Below are positions 1 to 6,604 of a stretch of DNA of 6,604 nt, piece after piece; positions within the stretch are counted from its first letter, which is position 1; each line of letters begins with the position of its first letter. The stretch lies in NCBI GenBank assembly GCA_004283105.1, contig SHLN01000148.1:1-6604 (forward strand), read 5' to 3'. Both the position numbers and the translations under genes were made by a program. Below the pieces are notes generated by a model. It was not told the DNA's origin. It saw only the letters and a list, made by a program, of their open reading frames with translations, and did not search any database. Source of the DNA: Acidimicrobiia bacterium (GTDB lineage Bacteria; Actinomycetota; Acidimicrobiia; Spongiisociales; SHLN01).

Positions 1-1097
1 GTCGCACCCGGGTCTTCTACGCCCTCGGCAATCCCCGTTTCGACGACACGATCGTCGGACTGCTGGAGAACGCCGGTGACCAGCGGGTCCGCAACGGGTG
101 GACGGTGCCCTCGGTAATCGAGAACCCGGCCCCCCTGCTCCACGAGATGCGCCTCATCAAGTCGGCCCCGGAGGCCGAGTGGCTCGCCCAGGCGTGCCAC
201 ATCTCGGCCGAAGCCCACAAGGAGGCGATGCGCTTTAGCTCGGCCGGGGTGTACGAATACCAGACCCAGGCGGCGATCGAGTACGTGTTCCGACAGCTCG
301 GCTCGCCCCGGGACGGCTATCCATCCATCGTTGGTTCCGGCCCGAACGCCTGCATCCTCCACTACACGGAGAATCGCCGACAAATGGAGGATGGCGACCT
401 TGTCCTCATCGATGCCGGAGCCGAATATGGGCAGTTCTCGGCCGACATCACGCGCACGTTCCCCGTCAACGGAGTGTTCACAGAACCACAGCGGGCCATC
501 TACGACGTTGTGCTCGCCGCCCAGACCGCGGCGCTGGCCGAGTGCACACCGGGCGGGACTCTCACCGGCCAGCACACGACCGCCCGCACGGTCATCGCGG
601 CGGGGCTCGCCGACCTCGGTGTACTTCCCCGTTCTGCCGAGGAGTCCTTCTCCATGGGGCACGAGCGCGAGTTCTTCATGCACGGGACCGGCCATTGGCT
701 CGGCCTCGACGTGCATGATGCCGGCCGCTACCGGGTGGACGGACAGCCCCGGGACTTGCAGCCCGGCATGGCGTTCACCGTTGAGCCGGGGATCTACCTC
801 GACCCGAAGCGACCGACCGTTGAGTTTGCCCTCCTCGACTACGACGAAGACGCCAACCGCTCTCTCCGCTACGAGATAGGACCCGAGGCTGCCCGCAAGC
901 AACTCGAGGAGCGGAGAGAGGCGGCCGAGAAAATCGAGCACGAGATCCCGGCCGAGTTCCTCGGCATCGGGGTCCGCATCGAGGACGATGTCCTCATCAC
1001 CGAGGACGGGCACCGGAACCTGACGGCCGGTGTCCCGACCGATCCCGACGAGATCGAGGCGATCTGCGCCGAGTCGTCGGTGCTGCCGAAGCTGTGA
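1..1097 (+). CDS. pepP: Xaa-Pro aminopeptidase (M24B family), 5' end outside the window
   Basis: This is a cytoplasmic metallo-aminopeptidase that removes the N-terminal residue from peptides whose second residue is proline. The frame is open from base 3 (first full codon) without a start, so the gene begins upstream; the GTG at 105 is an internal valine codon. 364 residues are present, against about 440 in E. coli PepP, so roughly the first 75-100 are missing. The remnant RVFYALGN is the end of the creatinase-type N-terminal domain, followed by HEMRLIKS and the pita-bread catalytic fold. Counting the codon at 3 as residue 1, the expected dinuclear metal ligands are all present: D137 (LIDAG), D148 (ADITRT), H231 (GHWLGLDVHD), E261 (TVEPG) and E327 (RIEDD); the HYTEN histidine is H120. 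An extra segment of about 43 residues lies between TVEPG and GIGVRIEDD compared with E. coli. The TGA overlaps the start of the next gene. Family assignment is from motif recall and is firm. Confidence 0.94.
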   Translation, partial: RTRVFYALGNPRFDDTIVGLLENAGDQRVRNGWTVPSVIENPAPLLHEMRLIKSAPEAEWLAQACHISAEAHKEAMRFSSAGVYEYQTQAAIEYVFRQLGSPRDGYPSIVGSGPNACILHYTENRRQMEDGDLVLIDAGAEYGQFSADITRTFPVNGVFTEPQRAIYDVVLAAQTAALAECTPGGTLTGQHTTARTVIAAGLADLGVLPRSAEESFSMGHEREFFMHGTGHWLGLDVHDAGRYRVDGQPRDLQPGMAFTVEPGIYLDPKRPTVEFALLDYDEDANRSLRYEIGPEAARKQLEERREAAEKIEHEIPAEFLGIGVRIEDDVLITEDGHRNLTAGVPTDPDEIEAICAESSVLPKL

Positions 1098-1357
1098 GCT
1101 GGCCGACCAGAAGGGGAGTCCTGCTCCTTCTCGCCGGCATCCTTTCCGGTCTCGGCTCAGCCCTCATCTGGCCGGGGGACCTCAACAACGAACCGCTGAC
1201 CTGGGCGCACCGCGTGGCGGTTGGCGGGTTCCTCCTCACTGCCGTCCTTCTCGTCCTGGGTGCCGTCATGATCCTTATCGCGGTGACGGGAGCTGCCTGG
1301 AGCGTCAAGAACTTCGACCTCGATCAGTATCTGGATGACATGAAGAAGGACCGATAG
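1094..1357 (+). CDS. Small two-helix membrane protein, function unknown
   Basis: I do not recognise this 87-residue protein. It starts with GTG at 1094 inside the last codons of pepP (shared GTGA), which suggests translation by re-initiation; no strong independent ribosome site is visible. The sequence starts with a short basic stretch (R6, R7), then a hydrophobic helix at about residues 8-26, a short polar loop (about 27-39, with NNEP), and a long hydrophobic segment at about 41-68. The tail is charged and soluble (KNFDLDQYLDDMKKDR). By the positive-inside rule both ends would face the cytoplasm. There is no signal peptidase site, lipobox or enzymatic motif. The coding case rests on the exact overlap, the clear amphipathic layout and the lack of any other gene in this stretch. 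A role tied to PepP cannot be claimed from context alone. Confidence 0.7.
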   Translation: MSWPTRRGVLLLLAGILSGLGSALIWPGDLNNEPLTWAHRVAVGGFLLTAVLLVLGAVMILIAVTGAAWSVKNFDLDQYLDDMKKDR

Positions 1358-1378
1358 GACGGCCGGAACATCCTCATC

Positions 1379-1387
1379 TGCGAGAAT
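1379..1387 (+). promoter_or_regulatory. Possible extended -10 element upstream of glgX (weak)
   Basis: The bases TGCGAGAAT read as TG-N followed by a hexamer matching TATAAT at four of six positions. It would place a transcription start near 1394 and leave a leader of about 20 bases that includes the GGAG at 1403. There is no recognisable -35 box at the usual distance (the bases near 1359-1364 are GC-rich). A match this loose can arise by chance, so this is only a candidate for separate transcription of glgX. Confidence 0.2.
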
Positions 1388-1402
1388 GATCTGACCCGAC
1401 GT

Positions 1403-1406
1403 GGAG
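1403..1406 (+). promoter_or_regulatory. Ribosome binding site that points to an ATC start of glgX
   Basis: GGAG at 1403-1406 is seven bases before the ATC at 1414, which is ideal Shine-Dalgarno spacing. The only conventional start codon in this frame after the TGA at 1387 is TTG at 1447, which has just a GGA about 12 bases upstream. The site therefore supports initiation at or very near 1414, ahead of the conserved NPFPLGA residues. Confidence 0.5.
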
Positions 1407-1413
1407 TGGCGTC

Positions 1414-3510
1414 ATCGCCAAGGCAAAACGCGGAAACCCCTTTCCTTTGGGTGCGACAGTTGAGCCGGGGGGAGGGGTCAACTTCGCTCTCTACTCTCGG
1501 CACGCCCACCAGGTCGAACTGTGTGTGTTCGATCATGTTGACGACACCAAGCCGGCCACGGTCTACAAGCTCGATGCCCGGCGGCACCGCACCGACGATT
1601 ACTGGCACGCCTTCATCAAGCAGGCCGGGCCGGGGATGACCTACGGCTATCGCGTCCTCGGGCCAAACGATCCTCAGACCGGGCTCCGGTTCGATCCGGA
1701 CAAGGTGCTCCTCGACCCGTACGGCAGATCGGTTGTCGTGCCGAGGGCGTATCGGCGGGAGGCCGCCATTCGCCCGGGGCCCAACGACGCCGAGGCAATG
1801 AAGAACGTCGTCGTCGATGTCTCGGAGTACGACTGGGAAGGCGATGAGCCGTTGCGCCGTCCCTTCTCCGAGACGGTGATCTACGAGCTGCATGTCCGCG
1901 GATTCACGCGTCATCCGAGCTCGGGAGTGAAGAAGCGCTCGAAGAGCGGTCGGAGGAACAACCGGAGAGGCTCCTTCGCCGGTCTGATCGAGAAGATCCC
2001 CTACCTGGTCGACCTGGGAGTCACGGCCGTGGAGTTGCTGCCGGTGTTCCAGTTCGACCGGCAGCACGCCCCCGAGGGGTTATCGGACTATTGGGGATAC
2101 GGGCCGGTGTCGTTCTTTGCCCCCCATGCCGGATACAGCTGGCGGCGGGATCCACTCGGCCCGCTGGATGAGTTCCGCGACATGGTGAAGGCACTGCACC
2201 GTGCCGGGATCGAGGTGATTCTCGATGTGGTGTACAACCACACCGGCGAGGGGGGCGATGGCGGTCCAACCATCAGTTTCCGCGGTCTCGACAACGCCAC
2301 CTACTACATGCTCGAGAATGGAGGCAGCCGCTACGCCAACTACTCGGGTACCGGGAACACGCTCAATGCCAACCAGCCGATCGTCCGGCGGCTCATCCTG
2401 GACAGCCTCCGGTACTGGGTCGAGCAGATGCACGTGGACGGGTTCCGCTTCGATCTGGCCTCAATCCTCTCGCGCGATCAGAGCGGCCGGCCGGTCCCCA
2501 ACCCGCCCGTGCTCCTGGACATCGAGACCGACCCGGTACTGGCGGGGACCAAGCTGATCGCCGAGGCGTGGGATGCCGCCGGGCTGTACCAGGTGGGTGA
2601 TTTCGTCGGGGACTCGTGGAAGGAGTGGAACGGCAAGTTCCGCGACGACGTGCGCAGTTTCTGGAGGGGGGACAAGGGGAGCGTGCCGGGGATCGCCGAA
2701 CGGATCATGGGCAGCCCCGCCCTGTACGGGGGCGGCAAGCGTGAGCCGGAGCGGAGTGTGAACTTCGTCACCTGCCACGACGGGCACACCCTCAACGATC
2801 TCGTCACCTTCAGCCGCAAGCACAACGACGCGAATCTGGAAGGTGGCCGGGACGGCTCGGACGACAATCGAGGCTGGAACTGCGGAGTCGAGGGTCCAAC
2901 CGACCACCCCCGCATCGAAGCGCTCCGCAACCGGCAGGTGAAGAACTTCCTGGCCCTCACGCTGCTCTCGGTCGGGACCCCGATGCTGCTCATGGGCGAC
3001 GAGATGCGTCGCACCCAGCACGGCAACAACAACGCCTGGTCCCAGGACAACGAGCTGAGCTGGCTCGACTGGTCGCTGCTCGAGGAGCACGGGGACGTGC
3101 ACCGGTTCGTCAAAGAACTCATTGCCGTTCGGCAGCACTTCGACTCGGTACGCATCGATTCCGGGCTCACGCTCGGCGAGTTGATCCGGCAGGCGAAGAT
3201 CCGCCTGCATGGGACGCGGATGGAGGCCCCCGACTTGTCCCACGATTCCCACACGCTGGCCGTGTCGGCCGTCAATCGTTCGAACGGTCTCCGGATGCAC
3301 TTCTTGTTGAACGGCTTCACGGAACCGCTCACGTTCGAGCTTCCCAAGCTTCCGGACGGAGTTGAGCCCTGGCGAAGGGTGGTGGACACGTCGCTGACAT
3401 CACCCGAAGACGTGACCGACCCGGCCCATGCCCCCTTTGTGATCGGTGACGGTTATCCGACGCCTCAGAAGACGGTGGTCGTCCTGTTTGCCTCCGCCGC
3501 CGGGAACTGA
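1414..3510 (+). CDS. glgX: Glycogen debranching enzyme GlgX (isoamylase type, GH13)
   Basis: This cytoplasmic enzyme hydrolyses alpha-1,6 branch links of glycogen or limit dextrins. Numbering from the TTG at 1447 (687 residues; 698 if ATC 1414 is used), an N-terminal CBM48-type beta-sandwich covers about 1-110 (GGGVNFALYS, VELCVFD), then the GH13 barrel from about 135 (IYELHVRGFT). The four GH13 signature regions are intact: DVVYNHT 260-266; GFRFDLAS with nucleophile D336; AEAWD with acid/base E373; FVTCHDG with stabilising D445. SFRGLDNATYY and WNCGVEG are typical of the isoamylase/TreX/GlgX group, and the C-terminal beta domain ends with VVVLFAS. Length is near the usual 650-750. The ATC start is chosen because residues before TTG read AKAKRGNPFPLGAT, the conserved GlgX N-terminus, and because GGAG lies seven bases upstream. 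A basic stretch at 162-174 is an apparent insertion. The gene converges on the ABC permease; no other glycogen gene is in view. Confidence 0.95.
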   Translation: MAKAKRGNPFPLGATVEPGGGVNFALYSRHAHQVELCVFDHVDDTKPATVYKLDARRHRTDDYWHAFIKQAGPGMTYGYRVLGPNDPQTGLRFDPDKVLLDPYGRSVVVPRAYRREAAIRPGPNDAEAMKNVVVDVSEYDWEGDEPLRRPFSETVIYELHVRGFTRHPSSGVKKRSKSGRRNNRRGSFAGLIEKIPYLVDLGVTAVELLPVFQFDRQHAPEGLSDYWGYGPVSFFAPHAGYSWRRDPLGPLDEFRDMVKALHRAGIEVILDVVYNHTGEGGDGGPTISFRGLDNATYYMLENGGSRYANYSGTGNTLNANQPIVRRLILDSLRYWVEQMHVDGFRFDLASILSRDQSGRPVPNPPVLLDIETDPVLAGTKLIAEAWDAAGLYQVGDFVGDSWKEWNGKFRDDVRSFWRGDKGSVPGIAERIMGSPALYGGGKREPERSVNFVTCHDGHTLNDLVTFSRKHNDANLEGGRDGSDDNRGWNCGVEGPTDHPRIEALRNRQVKNFLALTLLSVGTPMLLMGDEMRRTQHGNNNAWSQDNELSWLDWSLLEEHGDVHRFVKELIAVRQHFDSVRIDSGLTLGELIRQAKIRLHGTRMEAPDLSHDSHTLAVSAVNRSNGLRMHFLLNGFTEPLTFELPKLPDGVEPWRRVVDTSLTSPEDVTDPAHAPFVIGDGYPTPQKTVVVLFASAAGN

Positions 3511-3547
3511 CCGGGAGCGGCTATTCGTACCGGAGGGCGTCTCCCGG
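3511..3547. terminator. Weak inverted repeat at the convergent glgX/permease junction
   Basis: CCGGGAG at 3511-3517 is the exact reverse complement of CTCCCGG at 3541-3547, with 23 bases between; an inner CGG/CCG pair (3518-3520 with 3530-3532) could extend the structure. It spans the space between the two convergent stops and the last codons of the permease. Neither side has a T run, so this is not a standard intrinsic terminator. It is the only structure visible where two transcripts meet and may be chance in GC-rich DNA. Confidence 0.18.
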
Positions 3548-5890
3548 GCTCATGCGAACAGCCCGCCGCAGCGGGAGTCGCAGCACGAGCAGCGAGACGA
3601 GGATCGTGGCAAGGAGGGCTACGAGGATCGGCCAGATCGGGAACGCGAAGTCAAAGGCCGCGTGGAACTCGTTCTCGAGCACCCACATGATGAACCGGCC
3701 CACCAGATAACCGATGGGGATGCCGAGCAGCCACCCGACGAGGGCAATCACCATGCCCTCGGTGCGGAACATGGCACGCACGTCACGCCGGCGGGCACCG
3801 ATGCTGCGGAGGACTCCGATCTCGCGGGTGCGGTCGAGGATGTTGCTGGTCATGGCGTTGACGAGCCCGATCATGCCGATGGCCACGATCGGCAGGCCCA
3901 TCGCCATGATCACGGTCACGACGAGCCGGTTCTCCGCCGCGTTGGCGTTGCGGCTGATGTAGCGGAGGGTCGAACCGATCGTGTAGCCGCGCTCTCTCAT
4001 GGTGCGATGGAGACCGTCGGCGGCCGCGTCGACGGTTGCCTCATCCGGGGAGACGGTCCGAACCCAGTAGTTTCCGGTGGTCCATCCCTCGTAGTCGAAG
4101 ACCGTCTGGATCGGCATGAACATGCCCTGGCCGTCGTTGACGAGATGACCGTCGATGCCGATCACTTCCAGATCGATGGGGCCGCGGCGGGTCTCGACGG
4201 TCACTAAATCGCCGACAGCAGTTCCCGACAGTTCGGCAACGGCCTCACCGAACACGACCACGCGGGCGCGGGCCTCGTCCTCTTCGGCGGTAAACCAGCG
4301 ACCGTCCAGGATGTCGTGGTCGTAGGTGCTCACCGCCGGCAGTCCCCACACGTAGTACTCCCCACCCAGCTCTACGTTGCTGTAGATCATCTGATGGGCA
4401 AGCTCGACCCCGGGGACTGATTCCATCACGGCGGCGGCCGCCGCATCCAGGCCGCGACCACCGTTGTTCCAGACGATGATGTCGCCGCCTTCGAGGCGCT
4501 GGGAGTTGTGGGTCTCGTCCAGGGCGGTGATGGAAACAGCCGCGAATCCGAGCATGGTTCCCACCGCCAATCCGATCGGAATGGCCGTGGCGAGATTGCG
4601 CCCGGCCCGCCGGGTTGTGTTCCGCAAGCCCAGCTGGTTGCGGCGGGACAGGAACCCGGCCCGGGCCACGGCCCGATCGAACGGGCCGGCGCCGTAGGTC
4701 GAGACGACGCCGTGGTCCTCGATGGCCTCCCGCACGGTGATGCGCCCGGCCCGGTGGAGGGCGGGCCACGCGGCCATCGCCGTCCCTCCGAGGCCGACGA
4801 CCAAGCTGAGAACCAGCGCGAAGCCGCTGAACTGCCACCCGATGCTCGTCCCGCCGAACTCGCTGCTCATGAACGACATGAGCAAATTGCTGAGCGGGAA
4901 TCCGATGGCGATACCGAGCATCGTCCCGGCGGCGCCGAGCAGGAGGGACGTGCGCAGATAGCCGAGGCCAATGCGCCGCCTGGTCCCGCCGATCGCCTTC
5001 ATCATCCCGATCTCGCGGGTCTGTTCACGCACGATCGTGTTCATCGTCGTGTAGATGAGGACCAGGGCCGATAGCAGGGCGATCCCGGCGATGACATAGA
5101 AGAGCACGACGAAGTTCTCGAAGTCCTCCGAGCCGGGCCAGGTGCCCTCCTCCCACACCTCGAGGACGTCCCAGTAGGCCAGGTTGGGGAGGGCCGAGGC
5201 GAGCCGGGTGCGAAGATCGGCCACCATGGCCGCCACCGCCGCCGGGGCGCGGTTCGAGGCAATCACGTCGATCGAGTTCGGGGTCGGGTAGCCCATCACC
5301 GCTTGGACGTCTGCGTTCGAGAGGTAGAGGAAGGGTACGTCCTCGGCCACCTCGCTGCTGTATCGCAGCGTGCCTCCCCGGCCGACCACGTCGAAGGCGA
5401 CCCACGACCCGTTCGACGACCGGAGGGCGACGGTGTCGCCAATCGCCCCGGTGTAGCGGCCGGTGCGGGCGTTCTCGAAGTCGGTGACCAGCTGACCGGG
5501 CCGGGCCGGGAGTGCGCCTTCCTCGACGGAGACGATGTTGACGGCCTGGGAGGCGAAGTCGGCTACACCGACGAGCACGACGCTCTGGGTTCGCTCACCG
5601 ATCGCCATCTCGGTCCGGCCGAGCGTGCGGACGTCGAGAGCGGCCACATTGGCCGTGGAGCGCAGCTCGTTCAGCTGTGGTCCGGTCAGGTCGAGGACCT
5701 CGGGTGCCAGTCGGATCGTGTGCATACCGTCGACGTCGCCTCGCTCCGATAGCGAGGATTCGATGTTGCCGGGGATCGAAAACAGCCAGATCCCGGCGGT
5801 GGCACCGGCGATGGTGAGGATGGTGAGCATGGATCGCGCCCGTCGCCGGCTCAGCTCACGAAACGAGCGCCGGGTGTGGGCCGAGATCAT
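3521..5890 (-). CDS. ABC exporter permease with two FtsX domains (MacB/LolE-like)
   Basis: This is the inner-membrane subunit of a type VII (mechanotransmission) ABC system, 789 residues. The start is ATG at 5890, whose ATGA overlaps the stop of the ATPase gene. The frame stays open upstream but runs through the ATPase gene and gives low-complexity Arg/Pro-rich sequence, so a longer protein is unlikely. Layout: basic N-terminus and TM1 (about 20-38); extracytoplasmic domain (about 40-255); TM2-TM4 (about 260-284, 313-339, 355-376); TM5 (about 434-455); second extracytoplasmic domain (about 456-652); TM6-TM8 (about 656-680, 712-736, 751-770). The halves are an internal duplication: the coupling-loop motif TREIGMMKAIGGTRRR (291-306) matches TREIGVLRSIGARRR (688-702), and the half ends ITVREAIEDHG and MSPGDALRYE correspond. 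Relatives export lipoproteins, peptides or drugs, or act as antimicrobial-peptide sensors; the substrate cannot be read here. No histidine kinase, adaptor or outer-membrane channel gene is in the window. Confidence 0.95.
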   Translation of the reverse strand: MISAHTRRSFRELSRRRARSMLTILTIAGATAGIWLFSIPGNIESSLSERGDVDGMHTIRLAPEVLDLTGPQLNELRSTANVAALDVRTLGRTEMAIGERTQSVVLVGVADFASQAVNIVSVEEGALPARPGQLVTDFENARTGRYTGAIGDTVALRSSNGSWVAFDVVGRGGTLRYSSEVAEDVPFLYLSNADVQAVMGYPTPNSIDVIASNRAPAAVAAMVADLRTRLASALPNLAYWDVLEVWEEGTWPGSEDFENFVVLFYVIAGIALLSALVLIYTTMNTIVREQTREIGMMKAIGGTRRRIGLGYLRTSLLLGAAGTMLGIAIGFPLSNLLMSFMSSEFGGTSIGWQFSGFALVLSLVVGLGGTAMAAWPALHRAGRITVREAIEDHGVVSTYGAGPFDRAVARAGFLSRRNQLGLRNTTRRAGRNLATAIPIGLAVGTMLGFAAVSITALDETHNSQRLEGGDIIVWNNGGRGLDAAAAAVMESVPGVELAHQMIYSNVELGGEYYVWGLPAVSTYDHDILDGRWFTAEEDEARARVVVFGEAVAELSGTAVGDLVTVETRRGPIDLEVIGIDGHLVNDGQGMFMPIQTVFDYEGWTTGNYWVRTVSPDEATVDAAADGLHRTMRERGYTIGSTLRYISRNANAAENRLVVTVIMAMGLPIVAIGMIGLVNAMTSNILDRTREIGVLRSIGARRRDVRAMFRTEGMVIALVGWLLGIPIGYLVGRFIMWVLENEFHAAFDFAFPIWPILVALLATILVSLLVLRLPLRRAVRMSPGDALRYE

Positions 5891-6573
5891 GCCCGACCGC
5901 CGCCGCCCACCCGTCCATCCCGAATCGTGACCACCCGGTGCGCCTCCCGGGCCAGACTCGGATCGTGTGTCACATACACAATGGTGGTCCCGTCGGAATT
6001 GACCTTGCCGAAGACCTCGAACATCTCGGCCGCCGTGTCCGAGTCGAGGTTCCCGGTCGGCTCGTCCGCCACCAGGATTGCGGGGTCGCAGGCGAGGGCC
6101 CGGGCGATGGCAACGCGCTGCTGCTCGCCCCCCGAGAGCTCGGCCGGGAAGTTGTCGGTTTTGTCCTCCAGTCCAACCTGAGCGAGTCGACGCCGGGCGC
6201 GCCCGGACCGCTCGGCAACGGTCCCCGTGCGGGCGAAGTCGAGCGGCAGCATGACGTTCTCGATGGCGGTGAGGGTGGGGAGCAGCTGGAAGAACTGGAA
6301 CACGATCCCGATATGGTCGCCCCGCCACACGGCCAATTCCTCCTCGGACAAACCGCCGAGATCGCGGCCGGTGACCAACACGTCGCCGGCAGTGGCCCGG
6401 TCGATCCCGGTGATGATGTTCAGGATGGTCGACTTGCCGCTCCCGCTCGGCCCCACCACGGCTACCAGCTCGCCTGCCCCGACCTCGAGGTCGACCCCCC
6501 GCAGCGCCGGGTACTCCACCCGTCCCGTTCGAAAGACCTTCTCGACCCCCCGCAACTGGATGACCGGCCCCAT
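5887..6573 (-). CDS. ABC exporter ATP-binding protein (MacB/LolD/FtsE type)
   Basis: This 228-residue cytoplasmic ATPase drives the permease encoded just downstream. All nucleotide-binding motifs are intact: Walker A GPSGSGKST at 41-49; Q-loop Q93 in FQFFQLLPTLT, the form typical of MacB/LolD proteins; signature LSGGEQQR at 146-153; Walker B ILVADE with D170 and catalytic E171; D-loop GNLDSDT; switch H203 in VTHD. Length is normal for the family, with a short glycine-rich tail. The ATG at 6573 gives the usual N-terminus (IQLRGVEKVF) and has GGGG at about -12 to -9. The frame is open to the window edge but shows no other start codon there, so a few extra residues from an upstream start cannot be excluded. 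The stop overlaps the permease start (ATGA), which fixes the pair as one operon. Its promoter lies beyond the right edge. Confidence 0.95.
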   Translation of the reverse strand: MGPVIQLRGVEKVFRTGRVEYPALRGVDLEVGAGELVAVVGPSGSGKSTILNIITGIDRATAGDVLVTGRDLGGLSEEELAVWRGDHIGIVFQFFQLLPTLTAIENVMLPLDFARTGTVAERSGRARRRLAQVGLEDKTDNFPAELSGGEQQRVAIARALACDPAILVADEPTGNLDSDTAAEMFEVFGKVNSDGTTIVYVTHDPSLAREAHRVVTIRDGRVGGGGRA

Positions 6574-6604
6574 GATCCCGGCCCCAGGGACGGACGTGTC
6601 GCTG

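Larger units (their letters stand above)
1358..1413 (+). other. Short gap between the small membrane gene and glgX
   Basis: These 56 bases hold no gene. There is no hairpin followed by a T run, so no terminator is visible between the upstream pair and glgX, and read-through from pepP is possible. The gap contains a weak promoter-like element and the GGAG ribosome site described separately. In the glgX frame an in-frame TGA at 1387-1389 sets the upstream limit for any start. Confidence 0.6.

Noticed and set aside
105..107. GTG at 105 as the pepP start
   Set aside because: The frame is open to the left edge and encodes the typical end of the N-terminal domain (RVFYALGN), so this GTG is internal.
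1406..1639. Plus-strand frame from GTG 1406, possibly the true glgX start with a frameshift
   Set aside because: GTG 1406 overlaps the GGAG itself and is one frame off. The conserved sequence is already in the glgX frame from 1414 or earlier, so a frameshift is a less simple explanation than an ATC start.
1324..2067. Minus-strand frame of 247 codons opposite the start of glgX
   Set aside because: It runs antisense through the CBM48 region and across the intergenic gap and shows no family motif.
2461..3389. Two long minus-strand frames (279 and 303 codons) opposite glgX
   Set aside because: Both are antisense shadows of the conserved GH13 domain; neither has a recognisable motif or operon context.
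3446..4207. Plus-strand frame of 253 codons rich in Asp, Glu and His
   Set aside because: It is antisense to the permease coding sequence. The His/Asp-rich composition is what a GC-rich antisense frame gives, and no domain or ribosome site is visible.
5891..6328. In-frame 146-codon extension upstream of the permease ATG, giving a 935-residue protein
   Set aside because: It lies wholly within the ATPase gene on the same strand in another frame, reads as Arg/Pro/Gly-rich sequence without a domain, and the ATGA overlap at 5887-5890 gives a normal start.
1..6604. RNA genes, CRISPR array, insertion sequence, toxin-antitoxin or phage genes
   Set aside because: No tandem repeat array, terminal inverted repeats, transposase motifs or tRNA-like clover-leaf were seen by eye; nearly all bases are accounted for by five conserved coding genes.

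Overview
The window is a GC-rich, tightly packed bacterial segment carrying five protein-coding genes and almost no intergenic DNA. The GC-rich codons, GTG starts, 4-bp start/stop overlaps and a MacB/FtsX-type exporter without a visible adaptor or outer-membrane partner fit a high-GC, possibly monoderm bacterium. An actinobacterium-like lineage is my best guess; I cannot place it further from this sequence alone.

Left part, plus strand. The window opens inside a Xaa-Pro aminopeptidase gene (pepP, peptidase family M24B) that lacks its 5' end but keeps the whole catalytic domain and all five metal ligands. Its stop overlaps the GTG start of a small, unrecognised two-helix membrane protein, so the two are probably co-translated. 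After a 56-base gap comes glgX, a glycogen/isoamylase-type debranching enzyme (CBM48 plus GH13) with a complete active site. Its start is unusual: the conserved N-terminus and a well-placed GGAG both point to an ATC codon at 1414, while the first conventional start (TTG at 1447) removes conserved residues.

Right part, minus strand. An ABC exporter pair is read right to left: a MacB/LolD-type ATPase (start at 6573) overlaps by ATGA with a duplicated FtsX-type permease of 789 residues and about eight membrane helices. The permease converges on glgX with only 10 bases between the two stops. The promoter of this pair lies beyond the right edge.

The genes do not form one pathway: proline-peptide turnover, glycogen debranching and a lipid/peptide/antimicrobial-type exporter are neighbours in ordinary housekeeping DNA. 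I found no RNA gene, mobile element, CRISPR array or defence-like module, and no convincing sign of a new system. The points most worth a second look are the glgX start codon, an insertion in the PepP catalytic domain, a basic insertion in GlgX, and the unknown small membrane protein coupled to pepP.
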